Origin: Certhia americana
Lineage: Eukaryota > Chordata > Aves > Passeriformes > Certhiidae
DNA: 64,000 bases
Direction: 5' to 3'
Assembly (NCBI GenBank): GCA_018697195.1
Contig: JAGMWU010000124.1
Location: 1-64,000, forward strand
The number at the start of each line of letters is the position of its first letter. The first letter of the stretch is position 1. Positions 49,512-61,000 of this stretch are shown one piece after another. The notes beneath the pieces are model-generated. The model saw nothing but the letters and a program-made list of their open reading frames with translations, was not told where the DNA came from and did no database searches. Both the position numbers and the translations under genes were made by a program.

Positions 49512-52500
49512 AAAATCACTAAGTGTCAAGGTAAGATATAAAAGCCCTCCAAGTCTGATTTCTGATCAAGGTCAGCAAATACCAAGGTTGTTCAAGGATT
49601 AATTGATTCTATTTTGTAGCCAACACAATTGAGTGAAGAATAGTTAATCACATTGTTTTCTTGAATCAGCCCATGCAAGGAACATATGGAGAGATATCCA
49701 TGTGCAGGAGGGACAGTTCTCGACATTCAGATATTTATATGCACAGGCAATAAGAAAATAATTATTATTACTTATCAGCGAGGCAAAAAACATCAAAAGC
49801 TTAATGTAATACTGCGAAGTAAAGATAAAGGTAAAGTAGAAAATTGCAGAGATTCTGTTAAAAACCCTTGTTCTGACTAAAAAAAAAGTTTCCAAGGCAT
49901 TTAGGAACGGCACTACAGAAAGAGGGGACAAGCCTCCTTGAAGCCCTTAGAATTTAAGAACAGAAGATAGACTTCACTTAGCAGAGGCATCACGAAGCCA
50001 AATTGTCTATGTTTTAGACAAATGATATAATGTAAGTTAACAAATTAAATTAATAACATAAAGCTTCTAACAAACCCCCATTAACCAAAAGATTCCAGGT
50101 AATATATCTGCTCGTACGTAAGAGGATGGTTAAGAACAGTTTTCACTGAATGCTGCTGATCTTTCAGCATGTCCCACATATAGTGATCTCCACTGCAATG
50201 CCTGAATATTGGCTTACAGTCTTTGCTTCACACAGAATTGTTTTGGTCTCTTAACTCCCTTTACTTTTTCCCGTAAATCATGTCTGTGAAATTATTCTTA
50301 GATGTACCAGAGTAAGAATTAATGTAAAGTATCAATAAGAAGTCACATTCTTAGCTGTACTACCAAAACCACAACACCATGTAGCTCGGTCTTGTTCTTG
50401 TAAGGTAGCCACACGATTTGCTAGTAGCACATTCATGTTTGCTTAGTGAAGGGTTAAACATAGAAAAAAAAACTAAAAAAAAAATTCTTTATTGTAATTT
50501 GATTTGTACTGTACCCCTTAGCACAAGGTAAGGACAGCTCAGAAAAAAGGGGAACATAGACTGTGCAGACAGGCGGATGTCCACCCACACACTCATGCAG
50601 AGACTAGGAACTTGCACTCCAGTTCTATGTGTTAAACATGCTTTTCTTTCAAAAAACACCCCATCGATTTAAGTTATAAGCACTAAACTGAATTCTCCAC
50701 ACAGATTTTTAATCTTAAGCATTCTGTGTCATTTTCCAGCTGGAAAACTGTCATAGAGATCTTATCACCAGCCTGTGACAACAGTAAAGAGCATGTACAA
50801 TTGAAATTTGCATATAATATTACTCTTGAATTAAAATGTAAGCTGCATTATCCATAACTGCAGCTTTTGCTCTGGTTTGAACAAGAAACTTATTCAAAGT
50901 ACAATGTGCCCTAAGGCTTCTCTAGCCCCCTTATTACAGGCTACTATACAGAACAAATAGGTTCCCAATTATCAGACAGAGCTTCCTTGTTAATGTAGTC
51001 AGAAGTCAATTTCCACTGAATTATCCAATGTTTTTATTATCATTTTATTCTAATTTAAAGTCAAGGACTCACCTACTTTTAGAAGCACTCAAGTTTGTGA
51101 TGCAGGAACGGAAGGTGAAGATCTGCACACAAAAGCCTAAATTAAGGTTAGAGCAGTCCACAAGGACACAAGAGAACGGATCACATTACAGCATTGGACT
51201 CCAGTGATCTTGGCTTTTCATTAGGTGGTAACTTCTTGAAAGGAGGCTCTTAGGTTGTTGGGTTTTTTGCTTCACAAAAAAAAAGTCTAGCACTAAAAGT
51301 ATGAGTCAGAATAAAGGAAATCTAAGAAATAATTTTAACAAACATCCAATGCTGATATTGAGTGATATTTTATTCATATTGAGGTTTTTAAAAAAAGAAA
51401 TTGTAATTACTGAAAACTTAGGTAAATATTTAGAAATCCTGAGGGATCGAAAAAAGCTGTTTGACTCTAGGCTGAGAACAAAAAGTACACATGGCAGTCA
51501 TACTGCTGAAGAACTACAAACTTTCTATTCTAGCACTTTATACATGTTGGGTCCCATGTAGGATTTGAAATTCTGTTGGCCTTTCTGCAGGCTCAAAGTT
51601 CCAACAAGGGGAGAGGGGAGAGGAGACAAAGCACATACAGTACAATATAACAGAACAAGAATGCCTATCAAGTTGTGAGGGTAGGAAAAACCAAGGCATA
51701 TGCATGCCTGTTGAATAAAAAATAAATAAATGAACGTTCTACAGAGGACTAGACACAGAAGAGTAGAAGTAAGTGCCTCGTAAGGCATGGCGGTGAGCAC
51801 ACCCATTTTAGAACACGATTCAAACAGCTGTTGAGGGCAGAGGCACTGGCCCCTTGCATCCTCCACCTGTGCAACACGCTGGAATGAAGGCTAAGACTGA
51901 CTAGTCCAGAGCATATGAATCCCAGAACAAGGTCCATTTGCGCTACATTGCAATTAGAAATTTGGACTAGTCAAACATTTAGTGATAATGTCAAAAAGGT
52001 TCAACCATCGCAAAAGGTAACTCACTGTAAAATAGGCAAAAGAAGAAACACCAGAAAGGAGAAAATAATACAAAAATAAAAGCAAAAATAAGTAAAGTAC
52101 AATAAAAGAAAAAGATTCTCAAAGCTACCAAATCCTATCAGCTAAAAAGTTCCGTTTCTTCGATATAAATAAAATCAAGCTATAAAAACTTCAGGACAGA
52201 AAAGCACAAACAAATGTGCACGCTGCCTCTCCTCTAAAACCTTCTTTTTACATCACATGTTGCTGTCTCAACAAAATGTGATTTTACAACAAGAAGCTAT
52301 GTTACTATTCTAGAGCTACTTTAAGAAGAATAGCAGCAAAAAACCATCAAACTGAAGATGAAGCCTGGGCCCATTCACTCTTAGCCATGTTTCTTGAAGA
52401 GCAAACAAGAGCCATCCAGCTGCCAGCCCAGAATGGGTTCTTCGGTCACTGGCATTTCACACTGGTTACTGCATTGCAGAAGAAACTCTAAAACTACCCT

Positions 52501-55000
52501 GAGACTCCTCAAAACGACAAGGAATAAAAAAACGTCCACCTTTGTGCATACATGGTTTCCTCTTCCCTCTGTGTTTGTATTGATATATTGTAAGAGGGCA
52601 TGCACGGAGGTAAACAGATTGTATAAAAGAAAGCAGATCCGTAAACAAATTTGGATCACTTGTAAGGCATGCCGAGTATTGCAGCAACCTTGAGGAGTGG
52701 AACCTTAAAGGCAATATGCTTCTAAGCAAAGCATAGTATTTATACAACTAAAGCTAAAGCAAACATGAGTTGAAAGCTTGCCTCAAGGAATAGTGTTCCA
52801 CAAAGAATAGTATTTCTAGCTCCAAAAAAGTCCTTACATGCCAAAATGCTTCTTTATGGTGTCAGATACTTCAAAAAAACAAGAACCTAAGGTTATTACT
52901 GCAACTTAACACCTGCTGAAGGAATCTTCACCTGTAACTGACTTGTGACAATTTTTCAGCACTTGATAAAAGACATTTTCTGAACTCACATCTCCTTGGA
53001 GAAGGAGCATTGTGGTGTCTTCGGCCACCCACATAAGAACCACATGAATTGAAAACTAAAATGAAATAGTTCGAGCCTTTTCCTACTTAAATACAACAAC
53101 ATGGGGTAGTTCAAACCCTGTACACAGAAATGTAAGCTAGCACCTGTGGTCAGGACATTTTAACGTGAAGTAGTACCTAGGGGCCATGCGTCACAAATGA
53201 CCACAAATATCTTCATTCCGAGCTACAGTTGGGTGCAGCTGTTAAACTGCAGTTTTTGTGTACCCAATATTCATGAAATTAAAAACAACTGCTTCCTCAA
53301 TACACAGAGAACACCTTGAAGAACAGCCGTTTGCCTATAATGTTTAAATGTATATCAGACCCATAAAGAGCAGAAGGAAAGATCAGTGATGGAAAGACAA
53401 AAACCAGGCATTTTCAGAATAGGAACTCAAGAGGGACAATTAATTTTAAAACGCTACTACTTGTGCAGAGATGGAGCCTATCTTAAAGAGGAACTGGAAC
53501 TAAGAAAAGACATCTAAGTAGTGAATTTTATAGTTTTCCCTCTATGAGGTTCTTTGCCACACTAGAACAGCATAGAGCGAGAGCGCAATTAGCAGTGTGG
53601 CCTTAAGGTCTTCAGGGAAAGAGTCTCTGCCTACTTTACAATAGCAGTTGCTGAGGGCAAATTAGTCTCTGACAGGGAAAACGGAAGTCCACTGGAAGCA
53701 CAAAAGAGCTTCCCATTGATTTTGGCTTCTTTAGCTGATGTACAAAATCAAGTAACCATAAATTTGGCAAGGGATAATGACTGTTTGTCCATTCCAAAGT
53801 GTACTCAAAAAGACATTTAAAATCACCTTGAGCAGATGGAAAAGGAGAAAGGAAAGCTGAGCACGGACAGTTCTTCTCCTTCATAAGCTCTATTCTAATG
53901 TCACCTGCAACAACGCAATCATCTTTCAGTGCAAGTGTAGCAAGTGATCTAAATGGCAGGTTTGAATTCATGCTCTAACACGGTCAATGGGCTCTTAATG
54001 CTGCCAAAAAAGTGAATTTAATGAGTTACAATTTTACCCTGCACAACAACTGAAAGCCAAAGGGAAACTTTGTGAGCAGGGGACACAGTGATACAGGGGC
54101 TATCAATACATTTTTCTACAGGTTAAACTTCCACATGGTCGCATTAGTCTTAAGGAAGTCAGCTCATGGTCTTACAGCCTCAACACAAGATTTCTTCCAC
54201 CGGATTTTCAATACTTTTTTTCTTCCACTTCTGACTGTATGACGGACTTTTCCAGAGGTCATCTCACTTCAGCAGTACTCCAATGGACATTACAGCATCC
54301 AAACAGGACTTTCTTTATTGAGACAAAGTTGATTTACTGCCAAGGACAGCAACACCCCCTTCTCCCAAGTGGATAAACACAGGCATTCCCCTAAGACCAA
54401 AATGCCAGAGTTAGTCAGTTGAGCGACATCCAGGCCTGGTGGTGTAGAAAATAAATAAATCTCTCTGGACATAGACTCTCACTGTCACCACACGGGAATA
54501 ATTTGATTTCAAAATGCTGTGAAATTCTTCAGCTTTGGAAAGTGACAGAGCAGCCTTCCAAAGTGTGGGGGTAGACCCTCTCTGCATGCGGCAAGAATAC
54601 AGAAGCCATACCCAAATAAAGGGAGTATAATGATTATATTTGTTATTTCAGACATTAAGAGACTTGCAACACCTTTGCAACAAAAGTTTGCACCAATGGA
54701 TAAAATAGTCTTTAAATTTGCTTAAAACGTACTGCAAAAATAAATGGAAAATTGGACATTTGTATTTCCCTATAAGTTGAGGTATGGGGAGTATAGCAAA
54801 CCTTGCACAGGTCATTGCATTGTGAAGGGCTACATTCCCTCAAATAAACTCATTTGCCCCACCACCACCTTATTTTTTTTTCCCCAAGTAACGGTTTTGC
54901 CTCCTATCAATGGAACTTTAAAATGTTTTCTTTCCTCTTTAAGTATATAATTTTGCTAGTGAGGAAAATGGCAAGATACATACTCACACCTAAAATCAGT

Positions 55001-58000
55001 TTGGATTTGTTGTCAACTAATATAACACTATTAGTGAAACTTCTGAGGAAAGAAGGGAGGACAAGAAAAAAAAGGATCATCATTATTTCATGAAGCACAC
55101 TAAGCACATAACATTTAGAAATGTTAGGTGACTTCAGAGAATTTTATGTCCATATTAGCAGCCGCCTCAATATCTCTAATAAGAATAAAAAAAAAGTGGA
55201 GGAAAAACTGCACTGATTTCAGACGAGCTCAAGTAGTAATAATGAAAAAAGCACTTGAAGTTGTCAGGAAAAGAAACAGTGTTTATACTAGCCTTTATAT
55301 GTTAGAAAGCAATAATGCCTGAAAAACATGCCCAATTGTATCTGTGGCTAGAAGAATTTGTATTAATTGCTACTTTTATTAAGTAAGGAGATTAGGGAAT
55401 AAGATGCTCATGAAGGCTCAGGTACCCAGTTTAGGTTTATTTGCAATGCTTCGAATATGCCTGAAGAGTTGGCTGTTATGGTAGAACACTTACTGAAGAA
55501 AGCAAAACTAGTCCAAAAATTTTTTGTAATATCACGAACAAAGAGACTAGCAAAACCTAACAAAAAATCAATGTAATTAAATTTTATATATTTCAACAAT
55601 GGCACTCTGAAAAAGACCAAGAAAAAACTTAGTACCGTGACCCCTAGAAAACAGAAAATTTCAAGAATTTTTAGCTACTTCCTCTTGCATTTAATTTACA
55701 TTGTGAGACTTTTGCAAGTGTTGCATGACATTGCATTGACTGTTAATTTGCTAAAAGTCAATACCCACTGAAGGCACATGACCCTTTTCACTGTTGTTTT
55801 CTTTCTTCCAGGACAGAAAAGACAGTTATGCTGATATGCAGCTGTTCTGCAACAATCAAAATAAAGCAACCAAACATCACACCCATGCTGTATAAACTTC
55901 AGTCAGTGTTTCTCATGTTACCATCTGCTGATGTTCTGACTGCCTAGATAAGCACCTGACCTTGTTTAAAACATCATTAAGATTTATTATTTTTCAATTT
56001 TTATTTTTAATGGCTCTCAAAATACCCACTTCCAAAAAGCTCCATAGGAAAAAATGCAATGACAAAAGAAAATCCTTCAAAAATGCACAAAAAAAAAAGG
56101 AAAACATTTGTACTGCTTTCAAAATGAAAGCCCACGTAGACCAAGGTATGAACCTGCTTAGAAACACCAAAAATTCGTCTACACTATTCTTCATCTTTAA
56201 CAGATTTATCAAAAGTACAGCATGGCAGCTTTAATAGAAATGGACGTTCTGTGTGGAAAAAGCTGTTGAAACAAATGCAAGAAGAAAATTCTCATTTACC
56301 TCTGCAATACAGGAACTGAGATACTGTAAGTTAATAAAAGAAAGCTACAATAAGCTCCCCCAAAAATTCAATTTTGTGGTTTTAAGGTATCAAAGATGAG
56401 TACAGAACACAAGGACTGGAAATGCAGATCAGACCACCATCAGTTAGAAAATAAAGCACCAAAACTCAGCTGGCAGACCTTCAGCCTATAAAACCTTCAG
56501 CCTATATAAACAAAATCATTGTGTTGATAGCTTCTAACTTCATAACAAGAGTAACCAAACCACCTCTTCAGGGCAACGTCTGCAGGCTAACTTGACTTTC
56601 AGTATTTCAAATTGAAAAGCTAATTCTTATTGACATGTATATCAATCTAGCAAATTTCTGCAGTGAATTGAAGGCAGAAAACAATGACAATATTATTTGA
56701 CATGTGACTAGCACAAGTTCTGAGGATTCACTTATATGCAATATACTTGAATACGCAAAATATCAAGTAATTATTGTTATTTTAAAATAAGAAACACTTT
56801 CAGTCCATTGCAACAACAAAGATTCTGAAAAGGATTAAAGGAATAGCTCTTACAAAGTCCTTTATATATTTCAAATGTTACTCATCTCAAAAAACTTATT
56901 TGAAGTTAAATTACCATCTTGTTTATGCAAAATCCTTTCAATCACCCCGAGACCTTCTCAGTACTATTTCATTATTCATGTCTCTGCTTAAAGATACCTT
57001 ATTTTAGCTGAAGTTAATTCTACTGATAATTAACAGTCTAACCAATTTAATCTTAGCTTAACTATTTTTAAAGTATTTTAAATTATTATACATTGCTCAA
57101 TTTAACTTACTTGAAAATTACAAGTGAAAACAATGCCATCTTACAGGCAGATAATTAAAACAAATTATATCATTTTGCTGCAGGAGCTAAGAATTGAACT
57201 TTTAACTTATAAAACTACTGTGTCCCTAAGAAGTATTTATGCTCATTTTTGAAAATTAAATAATCCAATATATGATGCAGAAACTGTCTGTGATCAGTTG
57301 TACCATAACTGTCTTCTACTAATCTAAAGAGAAACAAGATAACCTTTAAAGAACATTAGCAATCAAAGAAAAGTGGCATGCAGTGACATGGAGCAGCATT
57401 GGTGGATGATATAAGTGGTCACTAAAATGTGTGCCTGGCATTCTAGTATCTCTCTGAACATCTCCAGATTACTTGCTCCTGTTTAAAAATATAAATAATT
57501 ATTACTACATTTGGGGATATTTTAGCATAGTCACAATAGATCTTTATTGGTCTTATTGAAATGTAATTACACTTGCAAGAAACATGCATTTTGTATACAC
57601 ATTTCTTCATTGCTGTAAGTTGCTTGATACTTTACTTCATAAACCTCAAATATAGAGGGACACTCCTAATTTAAGAAGGTTACACAACTGTGACATCCAA
57701 AACTTTAAAGTTGTGTTGGAGTTAATCATGTCAAATTGGTGTGGGGTTTCTTTGCAACCTACATTGTCATCATTTTGTACTTATTTAGAATTTCTACTGA
57801 CTTATGGTCTTATGCCAACACAGAAGCAGGAAACTCCAGAACTGCTGTTGAATTCACAGTTCAAATGAGTAATGGTTGTTTGTTGATTTTTTTTTTTTTT
57901 TTTTTTTTCATTTATTTAAGTTGGGAAAGGAATCTTCCCTTCTCCACAGCCTCTTTTTTTTAACAACTGCTTTTCTATTTTTGGCAAATGTAGCACTTCC

Positions 58001-61000
58001 ATCTGGATATACTAAGGTTTCATAATAAATGAAAGGAAGGAATGAAAGAACACAAATTGTGCCTTCTAAATTACTTGCAGCAGGCTTCACAGTGCTCTTG
58101 CTCCCCACAGCACCTGTTACTGAAACTATTTTCAGTAACTCACAGACTTAATAAATCACACAGGGGTACCTGCACCTATAGGGCTTATGCCAGTAACATG
58201 CTGAATACTAGAAGACTGCAACTTATTAACAGAAGCTCCCCATGTGATCTTACTGAGAAAAAAATCTGCTCAAAAATCCATATAAAGTATATATTTGGGA
58301 TGCTAAAACCAACACAAATTAAGGTATATTATTTTTATTCACCTCCTTTTTCCTCCAGAGTGCCACCACACTTATCTCAGGTGCTCTTATCTGTGCACTT
58401 GGGTCAAATCAACCTGTTTTGGATCAAGTTCTAACTATACCTTACAACACAGTTGAAATTTTCTGAGACATGCAAGATTTTCCTTACAATACTTTAATTC
58501 CCAAAACACAGCCAATCCAATTCCATCCACTTAATCTTATGGCAATGTCTGAATAAGCCACCAATTCCCATAATTTCTAACAGAAGGAAGGACAAAGGCT
58601 GACTCATGCTATCAGAAAGCACAAATGATGGGTGAATCCCAGCAGAGGTGGAAAAAATGCTCTTTTTACAGTGATCACTTAGAGCAGCCTCCTGGAAACA
58701 TTCCCCTCTGAGAAAACAGAAGCTGCCAGACACACCAGAAGAAGGAAATTCCTACTGGAAATCTCTATAGAATTTCTCTAGAGTGAAAAATGACTGGAAT
58801 AGTATAGGAAACATTAAACCTAATTTTAAAAAGATTCTTTCAAATACAGTAAACACAACTATAATTAAGTAACTGTATTAGTCTATCAAAACCATTTGAA
58901 ACAAAATTTTTTAAAAGCCATGCCAGATGCTGTATTTGACTTGCTTCTCAAATATTTATTTCCCAACTTGAAGTATTAACTGAACACATGGACATTCAAA
59001 GCTCTAAACCAACACAAAAATACGTCCTTTAAAGAGAAGGAATTTATTGTTATTTTAAGGAAAAAGTTTTGAGATCCACTCTAGTGTGCAAACTGTGTTG
59101 TTATTGCAAATGTCCTTACTAGAAGTGGTTTAATTTTATGGGAATTTTTAAGGTACTGTAGGCTTTTCCTGTAGTCTTTCATTTACGAGTCTTACTTTTT
59201 GGAAATGAATATTGAAAAATACTCATCTCTAGAACATATTACAATTGAAAAAGTAAGAAAAAAATTGTACAAACTGAAAGATGTTTTCTAATCTCTTCAA
59301 GCAATGGGCAAATTTTTGGTCTTTTTAGCATAGTGAGGACACTCTAGGCCATGCAGCACATCAAATCTCTGCTTAATTAGAGAATGAAGCAACTGAGTGG
59401 AAGTTCAGGAAGTGTGCTCTCCTGACAACAGAACAGACATTGACAGAAGGACTCAGAGATGACTAAATGACATATACAAATTACTGCACTTAAGCTCTAA
59501 ATTACTGAGAGCTCTAAATTCTCATTAATGAAATGAGAAACCGTCTCTTTTACCAGCTACTGTTTAAGCTTTTTCAAAGTCTCAACTGCCCCACCTAATT
59601 ATGTGCAATGTCCACTAAGCAAAGTTTTCTTGGCTGTCCTTTTCCTAGCTTAGCCACAGTGATGAATGGCCCTGTAGAGACAGACCCTTCAGAATTTGGG
59701 GAATGTTATTCACCTCAGCCTGGAATACAAATGCGTCTTTAAAATCTAATGATGTACAGCATGATTAGATTGAAGCTGGGAAGAAGGCACTGAACACACC
59801 TACAGTGATCCCTTGCAATGCCATCTGGCAAGTGCCAGCTAAGACAGCACCTAAAAGCTTCAACACTTAAAAGCTGATGGGAGAAAGACAATGGAGATGA
59901 AGTGAGATCAATTAATAAGAAGATGCAGCTGAGTTCATGCCAAGGGCCTGGGCACTAAAAGAAAAACTATTTCTGGAGAATCTTGTTCCACTTATACCCA
60001 GAAAAAGCAGTGTGATCTGATATTCAAGGAGCAGCTACAAGGGGAAAGGAAATTTACCAAATGGCAGGAGCCCAAGGCCTCAGCCAACAGCTCTAGTTGG
60101 AAATTAAGGAAAGAAATCCTGAAGCAATGAAACAAGGAGAAGGAATTATTCATGTAACAAAGTAACCAATTTTTCAAAGAAGTTTAGACAGGCAGGTTAC
60201 TCCTCCAATCACAATATAACAATAATTTTTGACTACTCTTTTGATTGCTTCAGATTTGAGATATACAGCAGCCTTAGACATAGGAATCTGTTTCTCAATT
60301 CCATATGCTACTAGAAAACTACTGGCATGAAAGTTGGGATACATGGGGCACTGACATCCCAGGGACCTGTCACAGGTAGAGAGGAAACCATCCTTTTCAC
60401 ATATCAACAGGTTATTTCGTGAAGTACCAGTAGTGCACCCTAACAAGTAAAAGCCAGAAAGAAACAAAACCAAAGTAATACAAAAGAAAGATGCTAAAGA
60501 CTATGAAGCAGTAGAAACAGCATGCGTCTTTATGGATTAAAGACGAAGGGCAAAGAAGGAAAAATGAGAGAAAAAGCAAGAAGTGGGGGAGGAAGTAGGA
60601 TTTTTCATTCTTTTTTACTGGGTTAAAATTTTTAAAATTCAAGCCTTTATAGAATGCTGCACTGCAAAGCATTATAAACCAACTTATTCTGCTGCAGGAA
60701 GTTATAAAAATGAATTATAGAAATGACTGAAGACACAAAGAAAAAATATATTCCTACCCCAGTATGTTTTTTTTACTGCACTTATTACTGAAAAATTTTG
60801 CTACATAGCCTGGCAAGAAGCAATGAATTTACCTATGCCATAAGTCTACTGTCAAATCAACTGATCATATATCAGTATTTGTAAGAAATGGATGAATTTA
60901 CAACGGACCTACAAAGGTGATTTACTGCAGCAAGACAAGCTCACATATTGAGTAAATTTTAAACTCTGCACATATTAGCTGCTTGCTGAAATAAGCACTT

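Larger units (their letters stand above)
46000..55000. other. CpG-retaining, repeat-free noncoding block
   Basis: By-eye counts give roughly 6-16 CpG per kb through this block, against about 0-6 per kb in most other unique parts of the window. I recognise no CR1 or LTR in it. Open frames reach 113 codons, but none resembles a protein. Read on the minus strand, 49.5-54.8 kb has the texture of a long 3' untranslated region: few low-complexity runs, mixed composition, and a polyadenylation hexamer at its end. Acceptor-like strings on the minus strand occur near 54741 (tttatttttgcag) and 54003 (ttcacttttttggcag). I cannot connect these to a gene. The borders are approximate. Confidence 0.4.

Noticed and set aside
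53636..53971. 111-codon minus-strand frame after an acceptor-like string, with a 'GDIRIE' string faintly like a C2 domain
   Set aside because: The resemblance covers only a few residues, the flanking sequence does not continue the match, and stops in the same frame lie just upstream.
55133..55200. Minus-strand acceptor-like pyrimidine tract followed by a ~17-codon frame to a stop, resembling a last coding exon
   Set aside because: Too short to judge, and no upstream exon could be connected to it.
55403..55576. 57-codon plus-strand frame with protein-like composition
   Set aside because: No initiating signal or good splice acceptor, no family recognised, and frames this long are common by chance.
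57887..57916. Poly(A) tail with AATAAA on the minus strand, as a possible retrocopy end
   Set aside because: The hexamer is only two bases from the A run, too close for a normal cleavage site, and no transcript-like sequence precedes it.
58042..58434. 130-codon open frame on the plus strand
   Set aside because: No known motif, no supporting start or splice context, and its length is within what chance gives over 64 kb of AT-rich DNA in six frames.
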